Source: Anaerolineaceae bacterium (GTDB lineage Bacteria; Chloroflexota; Anaerolineae; Anaerolineales; Anaerolineaceae). From it: a stretch of 64,000 nucleotides of DNA. This document shows, piece after piece, positions 1-8,120 of this stretch. The notes beneath the pieces were generated by a model. That model saw nothing but the letters and a program-made list of their open reading frames with translations, ran no database searches and was not told the DNA's origin. The stretch is taken from positions 1 to 64,000 of the forward strand of contig JAFPZX010000174.1 in assembly GCA_017417055.1 (NCBI GenBank), written 5' to 3'. The position numbers were made by a program, and so were the translations under genes. Each line of letters begins with the position of its first letter. Position 1 is the first letter of the stretch.

Positions 1-965
1 GCTGCCACCTGAGCCATAACTTCCTTCCAGGAAGGCAGCTCGGTGATCAGTTTCGGTCTTTCGGATGTATCTTTCGCGGCTTCCCTTTCTTCCACTGATG
101 CACTTTCAACAACCGTATTTTCTTCAATTGCTGATTCACTATCCGCTGAAACAGATCCGGTCTGAACAGCAGGCTCAGAGGCTTCCGCATAAGTTCCTTC
201 AATTACCGTTTCTTCACCCACCGTGGATTCAACGGATGAAGCAGCTGGCAGCACACCGGGTTCCGGTTCAGTCACAAAAGCTGAGATCTGCTGCTCTCTC
301 GCCTCCTGAAGTACATCTACACGCATCGCAAAGGAAGGTGACTCCCGGAACGACCCCGGTTTGGGATCGCGGTCTGCAAAACGACGGTTGGAATCATGAT
401 CTGTAAAAGAACTGCTCCCCTTAAAATAATCATAAGCATCCCGGAAACACATATTGATTTCCCATGCCGTGTGCTGGGTGGAACGCAGCCGCTCCATCAC
501 CGAGGCAAAAGTCAGCAGCTGATGATAAAGGTCCAGGTCAAATTCCTGCTTCAGGATCTTTTTCTCATTCAGAGCCGCTTCCGTTTTCCGGAAATTGCAG
601 GAAATCATCTCATACAGCCGTTCCGCTGAAAGATTTTCCAATCCGGTGATATCCAGTTTTTTCTGTGCAAGTCCCGTTTTCGTCAGATAAGATCTGCCGA
701 GATGGCTTACGGTTTTGACTAAAACTTTGCATAATTTCCGGTATTCAGGAGAGAAACGGTCACAGGTTCGCGTCAGCGCGAAAAGATCTTCAGTCTGTTC
801 GACTAAAGCAGCGGTGACCGCACCAAACGGCATGGAAGCCGTGCTGAAGCTTTTCAGCTGTTCTTTGAAATACACAGAGCTTTCCGATGTGTTTTTCTCA
901 TCTTTTGCGTCTTGCAGTGTTTCATGCAGTTCGGTCAATACTGCCGCGTCCTGTTCGATTGCCAT
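1..965 (-). CDS. Unknown protein, 3' end outside window
   Basis: An uninterrupted minus-strand reading frame starts at an ATG at 963-965 and runs off the left edge, giving about 321 residues with no stop. A strong ribosome site (GGAGGG) lies just upstream of the ATG, and a promoter candidate lies at 1024-1054. The first ~210 residues look alpha-helical and polar, with no signal peptide or membrane segment. Residues ~225-300 are a low-complexity stretch rich in Glu, Ser, Thr, Val and Ala, likely a disordered linker, after which ordered sequence seems to resume at the edge. I do not recognise the family. It is separated from the downstream-oriented MATE gene by 350 bp of repeats, so it is probably its own transcription unit. 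The gene is real (RBS, long frame, sensible composition); the function is unknown. Confidence 0.8.
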   Translation of the reverse strand, partial: MAIEQDAAVLTELHETLQDAKDEKNTSESSVYFKEQLKSFSTASMPFGAVTAALVEQTEDLFALTRTCDRFSPEYRKLCKVLVKTVSHLGRSYLTKTGLAQKKLDITGLENLSAERLYEMISCNFRKTEAALNEKKILKQEFDLDLYHQLLTFASVMERLRSTQHTAWEINMCFRDAYDYFKGSSSFTDHDSNRRFADRDPKPGSFRESPSFAMRVDVLQEAREQQISAFVTEPEPGVLPAASSVESTVGEETVIEGTYAEASEPAVQTGSVSADSESAIEENTVVESASVEEREAAKDTSERPKLITELPSWKEVMAQVA

Positions 966-1023
966 GTTCCCTCCTTTCCGAAACTCAATTTCTGAATCTC
1001 AAAGGTTTTAGTATTTATTATCT

Positions 1024-1054
1024 ATTATATTAATCAAATATTTCGTTTTGTCAA
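1024..1054 (-). promoter_or_regulatory. Sigma-70-type promoter for the left-edge gene
   Basis: Read on the minus strand there is a perfect TTGACA (1049-1054) and a perfect TATAAT (1024-1029) separated by 19 bp, slightly longer than the optimum of 17. It lies in an AT-rich stretch about 58 bp upstream of the ATG at 965. The hexamers are exact; the spacing is the weak point. Confidence 0.55.
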
Positions 1055-1143
1055 GGGTATTAGAATGTTTTTCTAACAAATTATGACATTTGTCTATTTT
1101 ATATATGATTAATCACGAATTAAAATGAAGAAAACACCGATTA

Positions 1144-1288
1144 TTTGAGGTTCGAGGACGGTTCTCCCAAGGTACGAGCGGGGCGCAGTTCCGGCTCTGA
1201 ATCCAAATCAGACGAATCTGTACCTCGCAAAACCGAGCCTTTCACTGTCCTCCCGACTTCACCGGAATTAATCAGCGTTTTCCTAAAA
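1144..1288. repeat. Family D dispersed repeat, divergent copy
   Basis: The right half (about 1241-1288) matches the element at 39601-39698: CTGTCCTCCCGACTTCA followed by GGAATTAATCAGCGTTTTCC. The left half has the GAGGACGGTT start of the family but a different core that can pair with itself (GGTACGAG against CTGTACCTC). With the promoter at 1024-1054 and the heptamer repeat at 1276-1320, this accounts for the 966-1317 gap; I see no gene there. Confidence 0.55.
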
Positions 1289-1320
1289 CCTGATCCCCGA
1301 CACCTATAACCTGAAACCTA
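1276..1320. repeat. Degenerate heptanucleotide repeat at MATE gene end
   Basis: Units of seven bases are visible: CCTGATC, CCCGACA, CCTATAA, CCTGAAA, CCTATGC. Read on the minus strand this is a TAGGTTTCAGGT-type repeat, and its TAG is the stop codon of the MATE gene. Confidence 0.6.
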
Positions 1321-2676
1321 TGCCACCAGGTTCACCACCCATTTTCCGCTTTTGTACCGGACAAAAAAGATCACCAGCTTGACGATCTCTTCCGAAACGA
1401 TACCGAAATAAGCCCAGTAAACCGGCAGTCCGAAATGAAACGCCAGCAGTCTGGCAACCGGAACACCGATCACCCACATGACGATCGTTTCGATGATCAG
1501 GCAAAAAACAGCCTGGCCGCCCGGCCGCAGGATCCCGATGATCAGCGTGTAATTGGAAGTCCGCGCCCACAGGATAGCAGCCGCTACAGCCAGCAGCTTT
1601 ACCGCGAAAACACGAGCCTCATCGGAAAGGTTATATAAGCCGATGATCGGTTCCCGCAGCCCGAACAGCACCAGCCCGGTCAGAACAGCCGCACAGAAGG
1701 AAAGGAACAGCGTATATTTGGCATAACGTTTGGCTGTCTCCAGTTTGTTGCCTCCCAGCAGGTTCCCGATCAGCACCGCGCAGGCATCACCGACCCCGAT
1801 GAAAAGCGCCTGTGCAATGTTGTCGACCGGGTTGATGGCGCTGTAAGCGGCAATGGAAGCCGTTGAAATGCCGGCATATACCGTCGCGTAGGCATTCGTC
1901 CCCAGTCCCCACAAGGTTTCGTTGACAATCACCGGCGCGGCATTTTTCAATACCATCACAATCAGTGATCCGCTGAAGCGGAACATCTCCCGGGGTACAG
2001 CGGCCGTCGGCAGTTTGCGGATATAGGTGATAAAGATATAAAGAAAGGCCTCAAATGCCCGGGCGATCACCGTGGCAGCTGCCGCGCCGACCAGTCCGAG
2101 CTTCGGAAAACCGAATTTTCCGAAAATAAACAGGTAATTCAGCAGCGCGTTAAGGAGCAGTGTCAATCCGGAAATCAGCATCGGTGTGCGGGCATTCCCG
2201 GTGCAGCGCAGCGCGCCGGAATAGATCTGCCCCGTCGGAAACAGCAGGAAAACCGCGGAAATGATGCGCAGATAAACGATCCCGCTTTCGATCACCGCTT
2301 CATCCTTTGAGTAAATGCGCAGGATCTCCCGCGGGAACAGCTGGGAAACCACGAGAAAGCAGATCCCGACAATAAAGGTGAACATGAATTGAATCCCCAT
2401 CACATGATGGATACTTTTCACATCCTTTTTGCCCCAAAACTGCGCATTCAGCACGTTTCCGCCGGAGATGGTCCCGAATATGATCATGCTGAACAAAAGG
2501 TAAAACTGGTTGACCAGGTTCACCGCGGAAAGCGTCACATCGCCAAAGGAACCGATCATCATCGTGTCCAGCAGGTTCACGGAATAGGTGATGACCTGTT
2601 GGATGATGAGCGGCAGCGCGATAACAAATAACCGGCGCAGATATTTTTTGTCTTGAAAAATTTCTTTTATCATCAT
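1318..2676 (-). CDS. MATE-family multidrug/cation antiporter
   Basis: Integral membrane efflux protein of the MATE (NorM/DinF-like) family, expected to export drugs or metabolites using an Na+ or H+ gradient. The 452-residue length is typical and about twelve hydrophobic segments are visible. The N-terminus carries the family pattern of a cytosolic start followed by IALPLIIQQV and DTMMIGSFGD, with the pseudo-symmetric second half starting near ALFIGVGDACAVLIGN. It begins 5 bp after the metalloprotease stop, so it is probably the last gene of the operon. Two consecutive ATGs open the frame and neither has a strong ribosome site, suggesting translational coupling. The stop codon falls within a heptamer repeat. 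Substrate cannot be read from sequence. Confidence 0.93.
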   Translation of the reverse strand: MMIKEIFQDKKYLRRLFVIALPLIIQQVITYSVNLLDTMMIGSFGDVTLSAVNLVNQFYLLFSMIIFGTISGGNVLNAQFWGKKDVKSIHHVMGIQFMFTFIVGICFLVVSQLFPREILRIYSKDEAVIESGIVYLRIISAVFLLFPTGQIYSGALRCTGNARTPMLISGLTLLLNALLNYLFIFGKFGFPKLGLVGAAAATVIARAFEAFLYIFITYIRKLPTAAVPREMFRFSGSLIVMVLKNAAPVIVNETLWGLGTNAYATVYAGISTASIAAYSAINPVDNIAQALFIGVGDACAVLIGNLLGGNKLETAKRYAKYTLFLSFCAAVLTGLVLFGLREPIIGLYNLSDEARVFAVKLLAVAAAILWARTSNYTLIIGILRPGGQAVFCLIIETIVMWVIGVPVARLLAFHFGLPVYWAYFGIVSEEIVKLVIFFVRYKSGKWVVNLVA

Positions 2677-2681
2677 AAGAT

Positions 2682-3602
2682 TTAAAGCCGTTTCGCGTTT
2701 TTTTGAATAAAAGCCTGTGCACGCTCATAGTCGGGGTGCCGTTTTTCGAAATCCCGGAATTCTTTGGTGTGAGCCACACGGCGGGCGCCGCTGGTCTTTA
2801 CCCCCAGTGCTTTGTGAAGCAGCTCATGATACATCACAAAATCCAGAACGTAAGCAGGGACGTCACTGCGGTCCAGACCGCGGTTGATCATCAGCGTATC
2901 CTCCTGGATATTATAGGAGCCCATGGTGGAATGGTTCACCCGCGGCGACCAGTGGATCACCTTTGGACGCGGCATTTTCCCGCCAAAACAGCGTTGGCTG
3001 CAGGCTCTGAAGACTTCTTCCAGATCATAATAGCGGCCTCGGGTTTGATTTCCATGCGTCGGATTGGCCTTGACTGACTGAAAATGCGCACTTAACTCCC
3101 GGCTCTGCGGCGTTTTTTCCTGATACTCCGCAAGCATCCTTTTCAAATCGGTCCATTTTCTTTGCCTGATAAATTGAGCAAAGCGCTTGCAGTCATATTC
3201 ACTCAAATAGTCCAGTGCCTCATGGATCTGGATCTCTGTTTTTCCCGGTACCGGTTTGATGGAGTACAATTTGGACGAATACGGATAAATTTCCAGTGAG
3301 AATTTGTTGATTCCCAGCTGCTGGTTCAAATGGCCGAGCAGCCGCCTTCTGTGCAACAGGTTCAGGGAATAATTCTGCCAATCCGCCAGCCAGCGGATCC
3401 AGGCATTGAACAACAGATAGTAATTGCTCAAGCCATCTTCATCCGCGGGCAGGTTGTCCATGATATGAACAATCAGGTCGTAGGTTTTTTCCGTTTCCTG
3501 TTCCAGCATATAATTCGGAGCCAGCGCGGTCCCGTTCAAAAGGACATTCAGCTCCGTCATCGCCTGTCCAGCTGAAATGGTTTGTTGTTTTTCTTCTGCC
3601 AT
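2682..3602 (-). CDS. SprT-like zinc metalloprotease (HELLH)
   Basis: Predicted cytoplasmic zinc metallopeptidase of 306 residues. The catalytic motif YHELLHKALG puts zinc ligands at His259 and His263 and the general base at Glu260; His278 in HTKEF is the likely third ligand. The preceding GSYN...TLMINRGLD...VPAYVLDFV stretch is the strand-helix layout of SprT-like domains. Residues 1-~190 are helical and unrecognised, so the domain sits at the C-terminus of a larger protein. A ribosome site (GGGAG) precedes the ATG. It lies 13 bp after the helical-repeat/propeller gene and 5 bp before the MATE gene. In this operon it could be the effector of an ATPase-controlled system, but that is inference; a DNA-protein crosslink role like SPRTN is an alternative. 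Confidence 0.8.
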   Translation of the reverse strand: MAEEKQQTISAGQAMTELNVLLNGTALAPNYMLEQETEKTYDLIVHIMDNLPADEDGLSNYYLLFNAWIRWLADWQNYSLNLLHRRRLLGHLNQQLGINKFSLEIYPYSSKLYSIKPVPGKTEIQIHEALDYLSEYDCKRFAQFIRQRKWTDLKRMLAEYQEKTPQSRELSAHFQSVKANPTHGNQTRGRYYDLEEVFRACSQRCFGGKMPRPKVIHWSPRVNHSTMGSYNIQEDTLMINRGLDRSDVPAYVLDFVMYHELLHKALGVKTSGARRVAHTKEFRDFEKRHPDYERAQAFIQKNAKRL

Positions 3603-3615
3603 CTCTCCCTATCCC

Positions 3616-5793
3616 CTAATCAAACTCCAGCTCAATGTCAAAGCGGCGGCGCCAGGAAACGACGGTTTTCAGCCAGGCGGCAGCAGCCTTCACTCCCGGT
3701 TCCGGATATTTTTTCACAAATTCGTCAATGCGGTTCAGTCCCGGCAGCTGTGCGAACGGTATGATCCGGGTCATTTCCCGGAACAGACCCAAATCCCAGC
3801 TGCGGACCGCTCCGGCGGAGTTACTGCTATACAGCACTGATGTCCTTTCGTCATACCAAAGCCCTGTCACCGCCGCCTTACTCCCAAAAGAAAGAACTGC
3901 GGGAAAATTCTCCGGCGTCGGGTCAAAAACGCGGACCTGTCCGTCAAGACATCCGAAGGCAAACAATTCGCTTTCGAAAAGCGGCACGATCCGCCGAACC
4001 TTTCCCGAATTATACAGATTCTTTTTGAAAACAGCCTTACCGCTGAGCAGATTGTAAAGAGAAAAGACTTCCTCTCCTTCAATCACACCCAGCCGGCTGA
4101 ATTGAAATTCCTCAGCCGCAGCCGCTTCAGCGTCTCCAAAGCGGACACTGTTCAGCAGCCGTTTTCCGTTCAGATCATAAACCGAACAGATGCCGTCCAT
4201 CGTGATCCCGCAAATCCGGACGCTCTCCTCCTCATAGGCAGCCCTGGTACAGTCTTTCAGTCCAAGGTCGAAGGCAAATAATTCTGTTCCGCCCGGAAAT
4301 GAAAAAACATTTCCCTGCCCGTTTTGATTCAAAACGATCAGCCGCCTGTCATCTGTTTGAAGGTACAAACCGACCGGCAATGTATTCCCAACGGCAATTG
4401 TTTTTACCGCCTGCCCACCGGGAAGTGAGAAAACCGTCAGCCCGTCCCTGCCGCAGTCCGCGCAGAGGTATTTCCCGTCATGGCTGATGACCGCGCGACG
4501 GAAATTCAGATGATTGGAAGTAATGCGAATCGGGGCTGACAGCTCATCCCGGGTGTCCCAGACAAGGATCTTGCGGTCCGCGTACAGAACGGCAAAGTAA
4601 GAACCTCCGCCGCAGATCCCGACGGCCGTCCCATAACCTTCTCCATAACGCATTCGAACCGGAACCGGAGACAGGTTCTCACAAGCCTTGATTTTTTCAC
4701 TTAGCTCCGCGAAAAATAGCTCTTCATCTGCGCGTGCAGGTTCAAACCCGGCTTCATGGAGTGCTTTTACCACATTGGTCATACACAGCAGCGGCAGATT
4801 AGGCAGAGCTTCCCATAGCCGCTGCCATTCACGCTGTTCAATCAGTGAGGCAGCAAACAGATGCTGATCGGTGAGCGTACCGCTGTGCGTCATGTTCTCC
4901 GAACTGCCGCCCACTTCCCTCAGCCAGGCACTGTTCCCGGAATCCCGGCTGACCGTTATCAGCCGGCGCTGCAGCACAGGATTTTTGCCTTCATAGGCGA
5001 TCCGGATGCGCCGGTAGTCACTGTCGGAGGCATAATACTGTTCCCACTGGCTGCTGAGAAAGTAAAACAGCGCCTGCTGTGCAGGGTCGGAAGGGAGCAA
5101 TCCATTCTTCACACAAAGTTCACGGACAAATTCATCGTCATAGCTCAGCAGAATATCCGCAGGCAGCGAGGAAATCTTCGTCTCTTTTCCAATACAAAAA
5201 CGCAGCAGTTTCCGCTCATCCGGAGAGAATGATTGAAAACTATCCAGAAGTTTTGTCCGATTCTCGGGTGAGGGGTCATTCAGAAAGCGCATGAGCGTAC
5301 ACCAGTTGGGGATCACCTTTTCACCCAGTGTCAGCAGCCGCTGCCGCAGGGCCTGCCCTTCCGCCAGGAATAATTCCGTCAGCTGTTCCGCCCCCGGATC
5401 ATCACGCATCAACTGGTGTTTCTGTTCAAACAGAAGCTGACGCGCGCTGTTCCATCCCGGGTCCCGATCCTGAGCATCTGTTTTTCGTAAAAAGGAAGCC
5501 GCTTCCGGATTTCCGTCCAGCACCGCCAGTTCGTAAAGGTCATGAACCGCTTTTTCCTGAACGTCACCGGGAAAACGGGCAAGATTTTCAAGCGCAGCCA
5601 TCGCCCGCAGTCTGCTTTCCGGCGCCGGCGCATGACGGACTGTATCCAGCAGGCCTTTATGATCCTCTTCCTCAAAAAGCAGTGTGACCGTCCCAATGCA
5701 GGCGGCACGGTACAGATCCTGCGGGGAAAGCTGATCGGAAATTTCAGGCAGTCTCAAAAATCCACGGTACCGGAGGATATCATTTGTTTCCAT
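3616..5793 (-). CDS. Helical-repeat plus WD40-like beta-propeller protein
   Basis: A 725-residue cytoplasmic protein with no signal peptide. Residues 1-~370 are alpha-helical with HEAT-like pairs (for example RLRAMAALENLARFP). Residues ~385-690 show repeating strands of about 40 residues typical of a beta-propeller, with blades ending in motifs such as KILVWDT, LTVFSL, CSVYDL, VRVFDP and VRSWDL. Such proteins are scaffolds, and no catalytic motif was seen. The start ATG has a good ribosome site (AGAGGAACC). It is packed between the DUF1257 gene (12 bp) and the HELLH protease (13 bp). ATPase/propeller combinations are known in bacterial NTP-dependent conflict systems, so a sensor or assembly role is plausible but unproven. 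Confidence 0.82.
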   Translation of the reverse strand: METNDILRYRGFLRLPEISDQLSPQDLYRAACIGTVTLLFEEEDHKGLLDTVRHAPAPESRLRAMAALENLARFPGDVQEKAVHDLYELAVLDGNPEAASFLRKTDAQDRDPGWNSARQLLFEQKHQLMRDDPGAEQLTELFLAEGQALRQRLLTLGEKVIPNWCTLMRFLNDPSPENRTKLLDSFQSFSPDERKLLRFCIGKETKISSLPADILLSYDDEFVRELCVKNGLLPSDPAQQALFYFLSSQWEQYYASDSDYRRIRIAYEGKNPVLQRRLITVSRDSGNSAWLREVGGSSENMTHSGTLTDQHLFAASLIEQREWQRLWEALPNLPLLCMTNVVKALHEAGFEPARADEELFFAELSEKIKACENLSPVPVRMRYGEGYGTAVGICGGGSYFAVLYADRKILVWDTRDELSAPIRITSNHLNFRRAVISHDGKYLCADCGRDGLTVFSLPGGQAVKTIAVGNTLPVGLYLQTDDRRLIVLNQNGQGNVFSFPGGTELFAFDLGLKDCTRAAYEEESVRICGITMDGICSVYDLNGKRLLNSVRFGDAEAAAAEEFQFSRLGVIEGEEVFSLYNLLSGKAVFKKNLYNSGKVRRIVPLFESELFAFGCLDGQVRVFDPTPENFPAVLSFGSKAAVTGLWYDERTSVLYSSNSAGAVRSWDLGLFREMTRIIPFAQLPGLNRIDEFVKKYPEPGVKAAAAWLKTVVSWRRRFDIELEFD

Positions 5794-5805
5794 GGTTCCT
5801 CTCTG

Positions 5806-6186
5806 TCAATACGCAGTCCGCCGCAGAACAAGATGGATCTGCTGTTTTTCGTCCCGTGTTTCCTCTGTAACCAGGAAGCCCTGATTTTCGAGAGACTGCT
5901 TTACGGAAAGATAGGCGTAACGCTGTTTCAGCCGGTTTTCAAATTGTTTCCGGTCCATGTTCACACGGAACCAGTCCGCGGTCAGCTGCCAGCCATTTTT
6001 TCCCTTACGGAACCCGATGGAATCAGTATAGGGCACTTTAACGAGAAAATCGACCTTCACCGTTTTTACCCCGTTGGTAATGCGAAGGTCATCACCCTGT
6101 TCGGTTTCATAGCCAAGATCCGCGAGCGCCCGCTTCAGCAGCTCCCGGTCGGCAAAAGCAATTTTCATGACAGAAATATGTGACAA
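5806..6186 (-). CDS. DUF1257 (Ycf35-like) protein
   Basis: Small cytoplasmic protein, 126 residues from the chosen start. It matches the DUF1257 pattern seen in plastid and cyanobacterial Ycf35: an N-terminal MSHISVMK followed by DRELLKRALADLGYE, then strands ending in DSIGFRKGKNGWQLTADW, then RLKQRYAYLSVKQSLENQGF and a terminal LVLRR. I chose the TTG at 6184-6186 because it gives the canonical MSH- start and lies 6 bp from an AAGGA ribosome site; a TTG two codons upstream overlaps that site. The start is 14 bp after the methylase stop. The function of DUF1257 is unknown. Its co-occurrence with a Ycf46-like ATPase mirrors the conserved cyanobacterial gene set. Confidence 0.88.
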   Translation of the reverse strand: MSHISVMKIAFADRELLKRALADLGYETEQGDDLRITNGVKTVKVDFLVKVPYTDSIGFRKGKNGWQLTADWFRVNMDRKQFENRLKQRYAYLSVKQSLENQGFLVTEETRDEKQQIHLVLRRTAY

Positions 6187-6200
6187 AACCAATCCTTTTT

Positions 6201-7160
6201 CTAAAACAAGCTTGGCTGAGGAACAATCTTCTCTATATTTGAACGATGTGCTGTCTTGTTGCGTATTAATATCCGAAAATATGTAGGTTTGCCATTTATT
6301 CTCAGATCCTTGTTATCATCACCTTTTCGGAATTTGATAATTTCAAATTGATCCGGATTAAATCTATGAAGGAAAGTAACAGGAACCCCCATAACACCGG
6401 AAAAATCCGCAGGAATATCTTTTGTCTTATTAACATTTATACCGAAATAATTATCGTAAAATGGATATTCATCCTCATTTCCCTCGTAGACTTTTACCAA
6501 TTCTATTGACTCGTGTCTTTTTTCGTTATCAAGATTTGTCAGCCACATGCAGTTATTTGGGGAAATGATTCGTTCTCCAGTTTTTTTTACTTCGGTTTCA
6601 AGTCCATACAGTTCATAATCATCCGGTACGATAAAGCCTGAAATACCTCTTCCAAAATTTATCCCAAGCCAAACTTTATTTGCCTGTATCAGCGCAAAAA
6701 CTTCTTTATAGGTAATAGCATTGATATTACTGATAATCAAAAATTTCTTCTCAAAATCAGACAATTGTCTTATATAATCACGGAAAAGTGAAAAAGGTGG
6801 ATTCGTTATTACAACGTCACTTTCCTGAAGGATCTTGACACAGTCCCTGCTTCGAAAATCCCCATTCCCAACCAATTTCGTTTTTATAATGTTTACACCA
6901 TCATACCGATAATAATATGCGTCATTCCCATAATAAGTTGCATTCAATGCCTTCAGTCCTAATTTTTCAAAATTATCATAAAAATATTTCCAAAAATTAG
7001 AAAAATCCGGATTATCACAATTACAATAGACAATTTTGTCCTTTAAAAGATGTGTATAATGAGTCAATTCCTTTTCAATATCAATTAACTGCGTATAAAA
7101 CTCATCCTTTTTATTCATTTTGGCATTGTCCAGCAGTGAATGGTCAATCATCCGTTTCAT
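6201..7160 (-). CDS. EcoRI-type adenine-N6 DNA methyltransferase
   Basis: Modification enzyme predicted to methylate the inner adenine of GAATTC. The 319 residues align with M.EcoRI (326) over essentially the whole length: DEFYTQ near the start, KIVYCNCDNP with SNFWKYF, GDFRSRD, the catalytic NPPFSLFRDY at 120-129, KFLIISN, WLGINFGRGISGFIVP, RIISPNNCMWLTNLD, NVNKTKDIP and GVMGVPVTFLHRFNP. The ATG at 7158-7160 is preferred over the TTG before it because AAGGAT lies 7 bp upstream and the distance to DEFYTQ then equals that in M.EcoRI. It follows the endonuclease gene by 12 bp, the same R-then-M order as in EcoRI. The gene is clearly more AT-rich than its neighbours, a sign of horizontal transfer. 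Confidence 0.96.
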   Translation of the reverse strand: MKRMIDHSLLDNAKMNKKDEFYTQLIDIEKELTHYTHLLKDKIVYCNCDNPDFSNFWKYFYDNFEKLGLKALNATYYGNDAYYYRYDGVNIIKTKLVGNGDFRSRDCVKILQESDVVITNPPFSLFRDYIRQLSDFEKKFLIISNINAITYKEVFALIQANKVWLGINFGRGISGFIVPDDYELYGLETEVKKTGERIISPNNCMWLTNLDNEKRHESIELVKVYEGNEDEYPFYDNYFGINVNKTKDIPADFSGVMGVPVTFLHRFNPDQFEIIKFRKGDDNKDLRINGKPTYFRILIRNKTAHRSNIEKIVPQPSLF

Positions 7161-7172
7161 CAAACTGTATCC

Positions 7173-8006
7173 TTATTTATGTGTTATCTGTGCAAATAAG
7201 TCTTTTCCCAGCATTTTCAAAGATGTTTTTGCTATATCAAGCATAATTTCTGTCATCTCAGTTCTGCCCCAGCGTTCACCATTACCCTTTGTATAAATGG
7301 ATGCTGCCTGGAGCATTATGTTTTTTCCATTTACTGAAATAAATTTGTTTTCACAAAGATTTTTATTAATTGGCATTCCATAATTTGATGCAGTCAATCG
7401 GTCTAAACGGTTTAATGCTCCGGACCGATATTTAAGTGTGACTTCTCTTCCGTCAGGTCTTATTATTGTTATATCTTTTGTTATAAAATTAGAACCTTCT
7501 AAAAATAAAATATATGGAAAATAACTTTCAGCAAGCATATAATTTGCAATTTCCGAAATATTCTTATATGCACGTTCAATTGCATTACCGGCGGTCATTA
7601 AATCCTGATTATTATTTGTTCCGACAAGAGTACCTGCTCGAATGTTTTCGATATCTTTCCCCTGATATTTCGCTTCAGAAACAAGAATAACACGCCATTG
7701 CCCATAATCATCTCTGACTTCTAACAAGCCTCCATCCGGTTTGATTTCTGCTTTTTCGACAAATAATGTTTGTCCCAGAGATTTATCAATTTTCTGTAAA
7801 GAGGCATTGATTTCCTGTTTTAATATAGATTTGCGATACCGAAATGACAACGCTGGATAATCTTTTTCTAACAGTGCCTGTACGGATTTCGAAATATTTG
7901 ATACTTTTGTATCATGAAATTTCGTCTCGTTATTTAGAATACCAGATACACCATGAGACCCTTTTTGTTGTTCCGTTAATCTGTCAGACAAATTTTTATC
8001 TTTCAT
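7173..8006 (-). CDS. EcoRI-type restriction endonuclease (GAATTC)
   Basis: Type II restriction enzyme predicted to cut unmethylated GAATTC. With the start at the ATG at 8004-8006 it has 277 residues, the length of EcoRI, and catalytic residues fall at the same numbers: Asp91 (IKPDGG), Glu111 and Lys113 (SEAKYQ). Other matches to EcoRI are DRLTEQ near the start, LSFRYRKSI, the recognition loop AGNAIERAYKNISEIAN, FPYILFLEGSNF, LNRLDRLTASNYGMPIN and MLQAASIYT. The reading frame is open 18 codons further upstream, but GAGGT ends five bases before this ATG and the homology begins here. AT-rich composition contrasts with the flanking operon. No separate controller (C) gene is seen, as in classical EcoRI. 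Confidence 0.97.
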   Translation of the reverse strand: MKDKNLSDRLTEQQKGSHGVSGILNNETKFHDTKVSNISKSVQALLEKDYPALSFRYRKSILKQEINASLQKIDKSLGQTLFVEKAEIKPDGGLLEVRDDYGQWRVILVSEAKYQGKDIENIRAGTLVGTNNNQDLMTAGNAIERAYKNISEIANYMLAESYFPYILFLEGSNFITKDITIIRPDGREVTLKYRSGALNRLDRLTASNYGMPINKNLCENKFISVNGKNIMLQAASIYTKGNGERWGRTEMTEIMLDIAKTSLKMLGKDLFAQITHK

Positions 8007-8088
8007 CATATACCTCATAATATTATCCTGACTGTTGCATTTCGTAACGAAGCTCAACAAATGTTTAGAAACGAGAAAAAGTCTTTTT

Positions 8089-8120
8089 ACTCCTCATTCC
8101 TCACTTCTCACTTCCAACTC
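8089..8120. repeat. Degenerate heptanucleotide repeat at AAA ATPase gene end
   Basis: Units CCTCATT, CCTCACT, TCTCACT, TCCAACT are visible. On the minus strand they encode the last residues and stop of the AAA ATPase (VRSEE then stop), as does the similar repeat at 40473-40503 for an unrelated gene. Confidence 0.6.

Noticed and set aside
8007-8060. 18-codon N-terminal extension of the EcoRI-like endonuclease
   Set aside because: EcoRI homology and residue numbering start at the ATG at 8006, which has GAGGT upstream.
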